Assembly (NCBI GenBank): GCA_015066065.1
Contig: SVPB01000014.1
Span: 1 to 33,150, forward strand
Reading direction: 5' to 3'
Source: Oscillospiraceae bacterium
GTDB lineage: Bacteria > Bacillota > Clostridia > Oscillospirales > Acutalibacteraceae
Length of the DNA: 33,150 bases
This document shows positions 15,117 to 24,495 of this stretch, piece after piece. How positions within the stretch are numbered: the first letter of the stretch is position 1; each line of letters starts with the position of its first letter. A program made the translations under genes and the position numbers. The notes under the pieces are model-generated. The model did no database searches. It worked only from the letters and a program-made list of their open reading frames with translations, and had not been told where the DNA came from.

Positions 15117-15973
15117 CCGGCGTCACCCCCTAACAGCGGCAACAGCCGTTCCACCGCTTGGGAAACGGTGTACACATCGGTGCCCACGTCCACGCCCTGC
15201 TCACGCAGGTACAGCATGATCTGGGTCACCGCCGGCACGGTCAGCCCCATCGCCTGCAGCTGATCGGCCCGGGAAAACACCCCTTGCACCGTGTCCAGCA
15301 TGGCCACGGTACCTTGGTCCATCACCAGCACCCGATCAGCGACCCGGGCAATATCCTCCATGCTGTGGGAAACCAACAGCACGGTGGCGCCGCTGCGGGC
15401 ACGATAATCTTCGATAAGAGACAGCACCCGTTCCCGACCCCGGGGGTCAAGACCGGCGGTGGGTTCATCCAGCACCAGAATGTCCGGCTCCATGGCCATC
15501 ACGCCGGCAATAGCCGCCCGGCGCTTTTCGCCTCCGGACAGGTCGAAGGGCGATTTATCCAACAGCTCCTCCGGCAAACCCACGTATCCGGCGGCCAGCC
15601 GTACCCGGCGGTCGATCTCTGCCTCGTCCAGCCCCATATTGCGAGGGCCAAAGGCAATGTCCTTATAGATGGTGTCCTCAAACAGCTGGTACTCGGGATA
15701 CTGGAATACCATGCCCACCCGGAACCGCACCCGGCGGATCTCCTTGGGCTTCTCCCAGATATCCTCCCCGTCCAGCAGGACCTTGCCCTCGGTGGGGCGC
15801 AGAAGGCCGTTGAGATGCTGCACCAAGGTGGATTTGCCCGAGCCGGTGTGGCCGATGATACCCAGCAGCTCCCCCGGTCGGGTGCAAAAAGACACCGCAT
15901 GCACCGCCTGCTTCTCAAAGGGAGAGCCGGCGGCGTAGGTGTAGGTTAAGTTTTGTACCTCCAGTACAGCCAT
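15110..15973 (-). CDS. ecfA2: ECF transporter ATPase EcfA2
   Basis: This 287-residue ABC ATPase carries Walker A GHTGSGKST (41-49), signature LSGGEKRR, Walker B ILVLDEPTAGLDP and a switch histidine in LLVSHS. As second ATPase of an ECF module it pairs with EcfA1. The track's 15979 start is a TTG inside the previous stop region; the ATG at 15973 has AAAGGCG upstream and gives the normal MAVLEVQNL start. It overlaps ecfT. Confidence 0.93.
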   Translation of the reverse strand: MAVLEVQNLTYTYAAGSPFEKQAVHAVSFCTRPGELLGIIGHTGSGKSTLVQHLNGLLRPTEGKVLLDGEDIWEKPKEIRRVRFRVGMVFQYPEYQLFEDTIYKDIAFGPRNMGLDEAEIDRRVRLAAGYVGLPEELLDKSPFDLSGGEKRRAAIAGVMAMEPDILVLDEPTAGLDPRGRERVLSLIEDYRARSGATVLLVSHSMEDIARVADRVLVMDQGTVAMLDTVQGVFSRADQLQAMGLTVPAVTQIMLYLREQGVDVGTDVYTVSQAVERLLPLLGGDAGC

Positions 15974-15975
15974 GG

Positions 15976-16833
15976 TCAAACGCCTTTCTTCTTAGCAATC
16001 AATGGGATAAGGGCCGCCGCACATTCCTCCGGCGTGAGTATATCCTGGGGCAGCGCCACGCCAGCCTGCCGCAAGGCGGCGCACAGCGCCGTGGGCTGGG
16101 GCACGTCCAGACCCACCTGCCGCAGGCGGTCACCGTCCGCAAACACCTCACGGGGGGTGCCGTCCGCCAGCACCAAGCCGTCGTCCACCACCACCACGCG
16201 GTCAGCCAAGGCCGCTTCTTCCATATAGTGGGTGATCAGCACCACCGTCATCCCTTGTTCCCGGTTCAGCCGGCAGACGGTGTCCAGCACCTCCCGGCGC
16301 CCGGCCGGGTCCAGCATGGCGGTGGGTTCGTCCAGCACCAGACAGGAGGGGTGCATGGCCAGCACCCCGGCAATGGCGATGCGCTGTTTCTGGCCACCGG
16401 ACAGTTTATGCGGCGAATGGGTGCGGTAGTCCAGCATATCCACCGTGCGCAGGGCTTCTTCCACCCGTTCCACGATCTCCGCCGGAGGGACACCCAAGTT
16501 TTCCGGTCCGAAGGCCACGTCCTCCTCCACCACGGTGGAGACCAGCTGGTTGTCCGGGTTCTGCAATACCATCCCCACCAGCCGGCGTACCGGATAGGTG
16601 TTGTCCGGGTCGGTGGTATCCATCCCGTCCACCAGCACCTTGCCGCCGGTGGGCAGAAGGATGGCGTTAAAATGCTTGGCCAAGGTGGATTTACCCGAAC
16701 CGTTGTGGCCTAACAGCGCCACGAACGATCCCTTCTCAATGGTCAGGTCGATGCCGCGCAGTACCGCCGGAGGCACCAGATCGTGTTCCCCGTCAGCTTC
16801 GTATTGAAAATGTACGTCCTGCACCTCGATCAT
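15976..16833 (-). CDS. ecfA1: ECF transporter ATPase EcfA1
   Basis: This 285-residue ABC ATPase has Walker A GHNGSGKST (42-50), signature LSGGQKQR, Walker B LVLDEPTAMLDP and switch region VLITHYMEEA. The sequence MIEVQDVHFQYE is the family's normal N-terminus. GTG at 16839 lies 3 bases from AAGGAGG while the ATG at 16833 lies 9 bases away, so I chose the ATG. The gene ends next to the ecfA2 start and forms the ATPase pair of the ECF module. Confidence 0.93.
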   Translation of the reverse strand: MIEVQDVHFQYEADGEHDLVPPAVLRGIDLTIEKGSFVALLGHNGSGKSTLAKHFNAILLPTGGKVLVDGMDTTDPDNTYPVRRLVGMVLQNPDNQLVSTVVEEDVAFGPENLGVPPAEIVERVEEALRTVDMLDYRTHSPHKLSGGQKQRIAIAGVLAMHPSCLVLDEPTAMLDPAGRREVLDTVCRLNREQGMTVVLITHYMEEAALADRVVVVDDGLVLADGTPREVFADGDRLRQVGLDVPQPTALCAALRQAGVALPQDILTPEECAAALIPLIAKKKGV

Positions 16834-16860
16834 CGGCACAGACCTCCTTCTGTATCGCTG

Positions 16861-17727
16861 TCAGTCAGCCCGCCACAGCGCCGTGGCGCCGCAGGGCAGG
16901 GTCATCCCGGTGGCGGTCACCGGCAGACCGATCTCGTCCGCCTCCAGACGACCGCCCACCTTCCGGGGCATCAAAGAGCCCAGCACATACTGCATCACCG
17001 AGGGGCTCAGCCCGGTGGTGTAGGAATTGATGAGGAAAAAGAGGGGGGTATCCGACAACAGCCGTACACAGTCTGCCACCAGAGGGTAGATCTGCTCCTC
17101 CAGCTTCCACACCTCACCCCCGGGGCCGCGCCCGTAGGAGGGAGGATCCATGAGAATGCCGTCGTAGGTATTGCCCCGGCGCAGCTCACGCTGCACAAAC
17201 TTGCCGCAGTCATCCACCAGCCAACGCATGGGGCGGTCGGCCAGGCCGGAGGCCACGGCGTTCTCCCGTCCCCAGGCCACCATGCCCTTGGAGGCATCCA
17301 CATGGGTCACGTGGGCACCTGCCTGCAGACACGCTAAGGTGGCGCCGCCGGTGTAGCCAAACAGGTTGAGTACCCGGATGGGGCGGCCGGCATCCCGGAT
17401 GAGGGATGCCATCAGATCCCAGTTGACCGCCTGCTCGGGAAACAGGCCGGTGTGCTTAAAGCCCATGGGCTTGAGGGCAAACCGCAGGTCACCGTAGGTG
17501 ATCTGCCAGCTGTCCGGCAAAGGACGCAGACGTTCCCATTGTCCGCCGCCGGTGTTGGAGCGATGGTACCGGGCATGGGCCTGCTGCCACCGGGGATCCC
17601 GACGGGGGGTGTCCCACAGGATCTGGGGATCCGGGCGGATGAGCAGGATGTCCCCCCACCGTTCCAGCCGTTCCCCTCGGGAGGCATCCAGCAGTTCATA
17701 GTCTTTCCATTGTGAAGCGGTTCTCAT
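16861..17727 (-). CDS. Class I SAM-dependent rRNA methyltransferase, RlmI/RlmK-like
   Basis: This 288-residue protein has a Rossmann methyltransferase core. The SAM loop is VLNLFGYTGGATLACLQAG (about residues 118-136), followed by HVDASKGMVAWGREN and the catalytic motif ILMDPPSYGRGPGG. The DPPSY motif and flanking order match the 23S rRNA cytosine-C5 methyltransferases RlmI and RlmK. An N-terminal PUA domain, present in RlmI, is not evident, and the usual long N-terminus is replaced by about 110 residues of mixed beta structure. The exact target base is unknown. It lies between ruvB and ecfA1 in the same operon, with AAGGA before the ATG. Confidence 0.82.
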   Translation of the reverse strand: MRTASQWKDYELLDASRGERLERWGDILLIRPDPQILWDTPRRDPRWQQAHARYHRSNTGGGQWERLRPLPDSWQITYGDLRFALKPMGFKHTGLFPEQAVNWDLMASLIRDAGRPIRVLNLFGYTGGATLACLQAGAHVTHVDASKGMVAWGRENAVASGLADRPMRWLVDDCGKFVQRELRRGNTYDGILMDPPSYGRGPGGEVWKLEEQIYPLVADCVRLLSDTPLFFLINSYTTGLSPSVMQYVLGSLMPRKVGGRLEADEIGLPVTATGMTLPCGATALWRAD

Positions 17728-17739
17728 ACCACAACATCC

Positions 17740-18768
<1,029 letters not shown>

Positions 18769-18790
18769 GGCAAAGCCCTCCTTTGGGGGG

Positions 18791-18811
18791 ATAGTGACAT
18801 TACGCCACTAT
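18791..18811. promoter_or_regulatory. Dyad operator in the ruvB leader
   Basis: ATAGTG-N9-CACTAT is a perfect 6-bp dyad located just downstream (minus strand) of a TATAAT and a TATACT hexamer that are candidate -10 boxes of the ruvB operon. It does not match the Gram-positive SOS box (CGAACnnnnGTTCG), so LexA control is not indicated. Confidence 0.4.
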
Positions 18812-18906
18812 GCTATTATAGTAGTATATCATACTTCCTTATAAAAAGAAAGGGTCAGAACCAAAAAAGTCCGGCAAAGATGTAAAATATTTGTGTATAA
18901 AACAAA

Positions 18907-18934
18907 GCAGACGGAGCGATGTCACTCCGTCTGC
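18907..18934 (-). terminator. Terminator overlapping the end of the SGNH hydrolase gene
   Basis: GCAGACGGAG pairs with CTCCGTCTGC. The stop codon of the gene (18922-18924) lies in the loop, so the last codons form one arm of the stem. A T-rich stretch follows on the minus strand. Confidence 0.7.
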
Positions 18935-19554
18935 TGATCCATGACTTGCAGCACCCGGTCGGCGATCTGCCGCATGCCGGCCGCCGTGGGATGCCCGTTC
19001 TGCTTGTCAATGTGGCTGAAAACCACCGGGATGGCTCCGTTGTGCCGGGCAGCCACCTCCAGCGTGGTGGTAATTTCCGGCTTGAGATCGGTGTTTATCA
19101 GGCAGTACACCGCCGCCCGGGGCGCCGCCTGCCGCAAAGCGGCAAAAAAGTGCCCAATGGCCGGCAACACCGCGTAAAGATCCTTTTCTTCTGCTCCCTC
19201 CAGCAGGGGTTCCCCCAAAGGGCCGCCCGTCCAGCTGTCGTTGGTGCCGCCGAACACCAGCACGGTGTCGATGGCGTTCTTCTCAAAGAAGCCCTCCTCC
19301 ACCAGACAGCGCAGGCGGTAGATAAAGGAGGAGGAGCGAGACCGATCCACCCCGTTGTAACCGGTATAGCAGATGGTGGAGCCAGACCAGCTGTCGTTAC
19401 GCACCAAGGTCAGGGGCGCCTCGGCCGCCACCAGATGCCACCAGGTCTTGTCCGCTGTCTCCACGTCCAGACCGGGATAATACGGCTCGTACCCCTCCGG
19501 AATACACCCGGCAAAGGTGGAATAGCTGTCTCCGAAAATAAGTGCCCGTTTCAT
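18922..19554 (-). CDS. SGNH/GDSL-family hydrolase
   Basis: This 210-residue enzyme has all four SGNH blocks. The nucleophile serine lies in IFGDSYS, the glycine/asparagine blocks in NDSWSGSTI and VFGGTNDSW, and the catalytic histidine in NGHPTAAGM near the C-terminus. There is no signal peptide, so it should act in the cytosol as an esterase or lipase-like hydrolase; the substrate is unknown. GTG at 19557 is possible, but the ATG at 19554 follows GGGAGG with 7 bases and is preferred. It is a single gene between the rpsT terminator and its own terminator. Confidence 0.88.
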   Translation of the reverse strand: MKRALIFGDSYSTFAGCIPEGYEPYYPGLDVETADKTWWHLVAAEAPLTLVRNDSWSGSTICYTGYNGVDRSRSSSFIYRLRCLVEEGFFEKNAIDTVLVFGGTNDSWTGGPLGEPLLEGAEEKDLYAVLPAIGHFFAALRQAAPRAAVYCLINTDLKPEITTTLEVAARHNGAIPVVFSHIDKQNGHPTAAGMRQIADRVLQVMDQQTE

Positions 19555-19585
19555 CACGATACCTCCCCATGTCGTAGCCTACATA

Positions 19586-19619
19586 CAAGAAAGGCTCTGT
19601 CCCGGTGGGACAGAGCCTT
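19586..19619 (-). terminator. Terminator of rpsT
   Basis: A 13-bp perfect stem (AAGGCTCTGTCCC / GGGACAGAGCCTT) with a 3-nt loop and a short T-rich tail on the minus strand. Confidence 0.8.
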
Positions 19620-19641
19620 AATGTTGTCTGTACAGACGGGA

Positions 19642-19893
19642 TCAGGCGTTGGCCTTCTTGGCGAGGGCGGACTTTTTACGAGCCGCAGTATTCTTGTGCA
19701 GCAGTCCCTTCGCGACAGCCTGGTCGATCTTCTTGGTAGCGACGCGCAGCGCCTCTTCCTTATTCTCACCCGTAGCGATCGCGGCATTGGCCTTCTTGAT
19801 CTCGGTCTTCAGAGCAGAGCGGTTGGCCTTGTTGCGAGCCGTCTTGACTGCGATGACCTTTACACGCTTTTTAGCGGATTTGATGTTAGGCAT
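19642..19893 (-). CDS. rpsT: 30S ribosomal protein S20
   Basis: This 83-residue basic protein is typical of S20: it starts [13 protein letters not shown] and is rich in Lys and Ala helices ([32 protein letters not shown]). It binds 16S rRNA in the small ribosomal subunit. The ORF track begins 12 codons too early at 19929; the ATG at 19893 has AGGAGG 7 bases upstream and gives the conserved N-terminus. It is divergent from gpr, an order seen in many Firmicutes. Confidence 0.97.
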   Translation of the reverse strand: MPNIKSAKKRVKVIAVKTARNKANRSALKTEIKKANAAIATGENKEEALRVATKKIDQAVAKGLLHKNTAARKKSALAKKANA

Positions 19894-19932
19894 AGTCACA
19901 CCTCCTAGATTAAAGTAAATCACGCACATGAT

Positions 19933-19961
19933 ATATTACCACCTTTGTTGCGAAAATGCAA
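19933..19961 (-). promoter_or_regulatory. Promoter of rpsT
   Basis: On the minus strand TTGCAT (19956-19961), a 17-bp spacer and TAATAT (19933-19938), 40 bases before the start codon. Confidence 0.7.
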
Positions 19962-20064
19962 CTAAAATTTTTTCAAAACGGGAAATTTATGTGATTTGGT
20001 GGGAAAATCTCGCTTTTTACGGGGTATGATAGGGTAGAATAAACAACAAACAGGAGGCGCTGTT

Positions 20065-20928
20065 ATGCAAGCACGCACCGATCTGGCCATTGAAGCCACC
20101 CCCGGACGGGTGACCGCCAACGGAGAGGAGGTCTCTCTGAGCGAGGCGATCTACGGCCGTCTGCGCATCTCCCGGCTGCAGGTGCGCTCCGAGCGTGCCG
20201 CCCGGCAGATGGGCAAGCCCCGGGGGCGGTACGTTACCGCCCAGTTTCCTCCCCTGTCGGATGACGAAAAGGGACTGGCCAACTACGCCGAACACATCGG
20301 TAACGAGCTGCAAAGTCTGTTGCCCACCACCGGCACGGTGCTGGTCGTGGGGTTGGGGAACCGGACGGTGACCCCGGATACACTGGGGCCGGCCACCGCC
20401 GATATGGTGCTGGCGACCCGGCATATCCGGGGGGAATTTGCCCGGACGGTGGGTCTGCAGGACCTGCGGCCCACGGCGGTGCTCACCCCGGGGGTGCTGG
20501 GGCAGACCGGCACCGAGAGTGGCGAGATCGTCCGGGGTGTCTGCCGGGAGGTACAGCCGGCGGCGGTGATCGTAGTGGATGCGCTGGCCGCCCGCAGCCC
20601 GGACAGACTGGGCTGTACCGTCCAGCTGTGTGACAACGGCATTGCGCCCGGCTCCGGGGTGGGCAATGACCGGCAGCCCCTCAACCGGGAGCTGCTGGGG
20701 GTACCGGTCATCGGTCTGGGGGTTCCCACGGTGGTGGATGCCGCCGCATTGGTGGAGGCGTATCTCCCCGGCACCCGTCCCACCGCCGATTTTCCGCCGA
20801 TGATGGTCACCCCCCGGGAGATCGACCTGACGGTCAGCCGTGCCGCCCGGCTGTTGGCCATGAGCATCCACCGGGCACTGCAGCCGGGGTATTCCCCCAC
20901 CGATCTCATCAGCGTAGCCAGTCGCTGA
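20065..20928 (+). CDS. gpr: Germination protease GPR
   Basis: This 287-residue aspartic-type protease degrades small acid-soluble spore proteins when the spore germinates. It begins MQARTDLAIEA, matching the RTDLAxE segment around which the Bacillus zymogen is processed, but with only three residues ahead of it, against about 15 in Bacillus. It continues with VLVVGLGNRTVTPDTLGP, AVLTPGVLGQTGTES and IVVDALAARSPDRLG, all strongly conserved. GGAGG lies 7 bases before the ATG and an in-frame stop lies a short way upstream, so no longer propeptide is possible. It is about 80 residues shorter than the Bacillus enzyme. Confidence 0.95.
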   Translation: MQARTDLAIEATPGRVTANGEEVSLSEAIYGRLRISRLQVRSERAARQMGKPRGRYVTAQFPPLSDDEKGLANYAEHIGNELQSLLPTTGTVLVVGLGNRTVTPDTLGPATADMVLATRHIRGEFARTVGLQDLRPTAVLTPGVLGQTGTESGEIVRGVCREVQPAAVIVVDALAARSPDRLGCTVQLCDNGIAPGSGVGNDRQPLNRELLGVPVIGLGVPTVVDAAALVEAYLPGTRPTADFPPMMVTPREIDLTVSRAARLLAMSIHRALQPGYSPTDLISVASR

Positions 20929-20960
20929 AAATAGCGGGAAATAGCGCTCTCCGACCCATC

Positions 20961-20992
20961 CGCCCCGGAACCGGCACAAACCGGGGCGTTTT
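20961..20992 (+). terminator. Terminator of gpr
   Basis: CGCCCCGG (20961-20968) pairs perfectly with CCGGGGCG (20981-20988), followed by four T residues. Confidence 0.75.
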
Positions 20993-21003
20993 GCGCCCTT
21001 CCT

Positions 21004-21036
21004 TTGACAGGTTTTACACACCGCTTGTCCTATACT
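21004..21036 (+). promoter_or_regulatory. Spo0A-type promoter of spoIIE with 21-bp spacing
   Basis: TTGACA (21004-21009) and TATACT (21031-21036) are separated by 21 bp, too far for normal sigma-A recognition. The same 21-22-bp spacing is known for the Bacillus spoIIE and spoIIG promoters, which need Spo0A-P bound at the -35. TTTGACA here differs by one base from a 0A box (TTCGACA). I infer activation by Spo0A. Confidence 0.75.
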
Positions 21037-21061
21037 AACCGTAGGAAAGGAAGGGACTTCT

Positions 21062-23374
21062 ATGAAACGAACCGACACCGCCATCTTACGCCGGCAGGCG
21101 CACACCGTACCGGCCTCCTTGAGCCTTCTGTGGTGCTTATACGGTCTGCTGGCGCCCCGGGCACTGCTATACGGAGAGGTAGCCCCCTTTGGGGTGGCGC
21201 TGGCCGCGGCGGCCCCCTACGGTGCCGGGCCGATCACCGCCGCCACCCTGCTGGGATACCTGCTGGCCGGGCAAATCACCGGCCCTCTGCGGTATCTGGC
21301 CGCCGTCCTGCTGACGGTGGGCGGCCGCTGGGTGCTGGCCGCCATCCCGGAATGGAAGGGTCACCGGGCGGTGGGGGCCGGGCTGGCCTTTGCCGCCACC
21401 CTTGTGACCGGTCTGCTGCTTATCTGGCCGTTGGGGCCGGACGGCTATACCGTCCTGCTCATCGTGGCAGAAAGCGCCGTGGCCGGGGGCGGTGCCTTCT
21501 TTTTTGCCACCGCTATGGACTGGCTGTACGGGGCGGTGACCTCTCCGCCGGAGGAGGTGCCCCTGCTGACCCATCCCCGGCAGGCCTCCCTCATCCTCAC
21601 CGGTGCCATCGGGGTGATGGCCATCGCCACCCTAACGGTGGGGGACTTTTCCCCCGGCCGGGCAGTGGCCATTCTGCTGACCTTGGTGCTGGCGCGCACA
21701 GGCCGGGAGGCAGGTGGCTGTATGGCCGGCGTTATTCTGGGAACGGCGGTGGCGTTGGCCACCCCCGATCAGGCGGTCCCGGCCATGGCCATGGCCGCCG
21801 GCGGACTGTGTGCCGGGGTGTTTTCCCGGTTTGGCAAGGCCTTGGGGGCAGGGGCGTTTCTGGTAGCCGCCGGGGTGGTGGCGTTGCCGGAGACCGATCC
21901 CGGCATCCTGCTGTTTCTGTATGAGATCTTTGCCGCCGGGGTGCTGTTTGTTCTGCTGCCCCGGCGATGGGATCACGCCCTGGCGCATCTGTTCATCCGG
22001 GGACGGGAGGCACCGGCGGTGGACGGGTATCGCACCGCCGTGACCTTGCGGCTGGGAGCCGCCGCCCATGCCATCACCGAGGTGGCCGACACGGTGGAGG
22101 AGGTCTCCCGTCGGCTCAGCCGTCGGGGGGATGCCGACGTAGGTTCCGTGCTGGAACAAAGCTGTCACACCGTCTGCGCCACCTGCCCCCTGCAGGCGGT
22201 ATGCGACGGAGAAAACCGGGAGGAACGGTTGGGAGCCCTGGATGCCCTGCGGCCGTTGCTGGCCGCCGAGGGGCAGGTCACCGGCCGGGATCTGCCGGGA
22301 TTCCTGGCACGGCAATGCCGCCGCAAGGATCGGCTGGCCGAGGAGATCACCGGGCGGTACCGCCGCTATCAACAGCAGGCGGCCGCCTGGCAGCGGCTGG
22401 GGGAGCTGCGGGACGCCCTGCGGAATCAATGGGGCGCCACCGGCGAGCTGCTGGATGCCTTATCGCATCAGCTGAGCCGCCCGGAGGAGGCGGACACCGT
22501 GCTGGCTGCCCGGGTGCAGGCGGTATGCGCCGACCACGGTATGCCGGTCAAAACGGTGCTGTGCACCCGGGACACCACCAACCGGCTGACGGTGGAGATC
22601 CTCACCGCCGAGGTGGGGGTGCGCACCGAAGCCGGCCGCTGGCGCCGACAGATGCAGCAGGTGTGCGGCCGCACCTTTGCCCCGGCGACGCTGGTGCAGG
22701 ATGGAGAGGACGTGCGCATCACCCTCACCGAAAAGCCACGGTACCGGCTGGAGATCGGGCTGTACCAGCATTGCTGTGACGGGGAAAGGCTGTGTGGCGA
22801 TGCGGTGGATCGGTTCACCCAACAGGGGGAAACGGTGCTCCTGCTCAGCGACGGCATGGGCAGCGGCGGCCGGGCGGCGGTGGACGGTGCCATGACGGTG
22901 GGCTTGTGCGCCCGGCTGTGGCAGGCCGGGTTTTCCCCCGACTGTATCCTTAAGACGGTCAATGCCGCCCTGATGGTCAAGAGCCGGGAGGAAAGCCTGG
23001 CCACCCTGGACGTAGCGGTCATCGACCGGCATTCCGGTCGGCTGGACAGCTTCAAGGCCGGGGCGGCCGCCACCCTGCTGCGCAGTCACGGCCGGGTCTC
23101 CCGGCTGGAACGCTCCTCCCTACCGGTGGGGATTCTGCCGGAGGTCACCTTCTCCCATAGCCGGGATTGGCTGGCAGAGGGGGACATCCTGCTGATGGGC
23201 AGTGACGGCGCTTACCCCACCGGGGTAGCGGCGGTGGAGGAGCTGCTGGCGGCCTTCCCGGAGGAGGAGGGGATGCAGGTGCTGGCCGACCGGGTAGGCG
23301 ATGCCGCCCGGCAGGCCGGGCAGGAACATCCGGACGATGTGACCGTTCTGGCGGTGCGGCTGTTAAAAGAATAA
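21062..23374 (+). CDS. spoIIE: Stage II sporulation protein E (PP2C-type phosphatase)
   Basis: This 770-residue protein has SpoIIE architecture. Residues about 20-320 contain roughly ten membrane helices, the middle holds a regulatory region with a Cys cluster (CHTVCATCPLQAVC), and the C-terminal third (about 560-770) is a PP2C-like phosphatase. Metal-binding motifs are visible in LLLSDGMGSG (about residue 595) and MGSDGAY (about 712), with HPDDVTVLAVRL near the end. SpoIIE dephosphorylates the anti-anti-sigma factor SpoIIAA at the division septum and so activates sigma-F in the forespore. The start has AAGGAAGGG, and the promoter has the Spo0A-type spacing. Confidence 0.96.
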   Translation: MKRTDTAILRRQAHTVPASLSLLWCLYGLLAPRALLYGEVAPFGVALAAAAPYGAGPITAATLLGYLLAGQITGPLRYLAAVLLTVGGRWVLAAIPEWKGHRAVGAGLAFAATLVTGLLLIWPLGPDGYTVLLIVAESAVAGGGAFFFATAMDWLYGAVTSPPEEVPLLTHPRQASLILTGAIGVMAIATLTVGDFSPGRAVAILLTLVLARTGREAGGCMAGVILGTAVALATPDQAVPAMAMAAGGLCAGVFSRFGKALGAGAFLVAAGVVALPETDPGILLFLYEIFAAGVLFVLLPRRWDHALAHLFIRGREAPAVDGYRTAVTLRLGAAAHAITEVADTVEEVSRRLSRRGDADVGSVLEQSCHTVCATCPLQAVCDGENREERLGALDALRPLLAAEGQVTGRDLPGFLARQCRRKDRLAEEITGRYRRYQQQAAAWQRLGELRDALRNQWGATGELLDALSHQLSRPEEADTVLAARVQAVCADHGMPVKTVLCTRDTTNRLTVEILTAEVGVRTEAGRWRRQMQQVCGRTFAPATLVQDGEDVRITLTEKPRYRLEIGLYQHCCDGERLCGDAVDRFTQQGETVLLLSDGMGSGGRAAVDGAMTVGLCARLWQAGFSPDCILKTVNAALMVKSREESLATLDVAVIDRHSGRLDSFKAGAAATLLRSHGRVSRLERSSLPVGILPEVTFSHSRDWLAEGDILLMGSDGAYPTGVAAVEELLAAFPEEEGMQVLADRVGDAARQAGQEHPDDVTVLAVRLLKE

Positions 23375-23375
23375 G

Positions 23376-23410
23376 AAAAAAAGCGGTGTGAACAGTCACA
23401 TCGCTTTTTT
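23376..23410 (+). terminator. Terminator of spoIIE
   Basis: AAAAAAGCGGTGTG pairs with CACATCGCTTTTTT (one G-T pair), with a 6-nt loop and a T run, right after the stop codon. Confidence 0.85.
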
Positions 23411-23472
23411 ACTATAGATTTTTTTGAAAATAGGGTGTATAATGAAAAAAACAGCCGAAAGGAGGCGCACGC

Positions 23473-24495
23473 ATGACCGAAGCAGAGCTTAAGCAGCACA
23501 TCAAGGACGGCCCCCGGGGGCTTTACCTGCTCTATGGCGAGGAAAGCTATCTGGTGGAGCAGTATGCGCGCCTCCTTGCCCGTCAAGCGGTGGAGGAAGG
23601 GTTTGACGCCTTTAATCTCCAGCGGTTTGACGGCCAGGATATGACGGTGGAGGCGCTGGAGGAGGCGGTGGAAGCCCTCCCCCTCATGGCAGAGCGCAAG
23701 TGCGTCACCGTCCGCGACCTGGACGCCGCCGGTCCGGACGCCGCCCGACTGCTTACCCTCATCGATAACCTGCCGGACACCTGCGTGCTGGTGGTGTGGC
23801 AGATGACCCTCCAGCCGGACAAAAAAGCCGCCTGGAAAACCTTTCTGGAGCATGCCAACAAGGTGGGTACGGTAGTGTGCTTTGAGCGTAAGGAGGCCGC
23901 CGATATCGCCAAGATGCTGGTATCCGGTGCCAAGCGCCGGGGATGTGTCCTCAGCGGAGAGGACGCCCGGTATCTCATCCGGCAGGCAGGCAACGACCTG
24001 TACCTGCTGTTGGGCGAGCTGGACAAGCTCTGTGCGCTGGCGGAGGACGGCGTGGTGACCCGGGCGGTGATCGACCGAGCCGCCACTCGTAGTCTGGAGG
24101 CCAAGGTGTACGATCTGTCCAAGGCCATCCTGGCACAGCGCACCGGCGATGCCTTCCGGCTGCTTCACCAGCTGTTTGCTCTGCGGGAACAGCCCTTGGT
24201 GGTGCTGGGGGCGCTGTCCAACGCCTATGCGGATCTGTACCGTGCCAAGGTGGCGCAGGCAGACGGGCAGGATGCCGCCGCCCTTGCCAAGGTGTTCAAG
24301 ACCTACCGGGGCAAGGAGTGGAAGCTCACCAACGCCCTGCGGGATGCCCGACGGCTGAGCGTGGAGACCCTCCGGGAATCGCTGGAGATCTTAGCCGCCA
24401 CCGACACCGCCCTCAAGAGCAGTGCCGCCGATGACCGGGTCATGCTGGAGCAAACGGTAGCCCGTCTGTGCGAGCTGACCCGGAGGCAAGCATGA
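23473..24495 (+). CDS. holA: DNA polymerase III delta subunit
   Basis: This 340-residue protein of normal HolA length is the clamp-loader subunit that opens the sliding clamp. Its N-terminus, PRGLYLLYGEESYLVEQYARLL, is the degenerate AAA+ start typical of delta subunits. The C-terminal helical domain (about 210-340, including RTGDAFRLLHQLFALREQPLVVLGAL and KSSAADDRVMLEQTVARL) matches the collar domain. AAAGGAGG lies before the ATG, and a TATAAT at 23438 is a likely -10. The stop overlaps the rnmV start (ATGA), so the two are co-translated. Confidence 0.94.
   Translation: MTEAELKQHIKDGPRGLYLLYGEESYLVEQYARLLARQAVEEGFDAFNLQRFDGQDMTVEALEEAVEALPLMAERKCVTVRDLDAAGPDAARLLTLIDNLPDTCVLVVWQMTLQPDKKAAWKTFLEHANKVGTVVCFERKEAADIAKMLVSGAKRRGCVLSGEDARYLIRQAGNDLYLLLGELDKLCALAEDGVVTRAVIDRAATRSLEAKVYDLSKAILAQRTGDAFRLLHQLFALREQPLVVLGALSNAYADLYRAKVAQADGQDAAALAKVFKTYRGKEWKLTNALRDARRLSVETLRESLEILAATDTALKSSAADDRVMLEQTVARLCELTRRQA

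Noticed and set aside
18791-18811. ATAGTG dyad considered as an SOS (LexA) box for ruvB
   Set aside because: It does not match the Gram-positive consensus CGAACnnnnGTTCG in arms or spacing.
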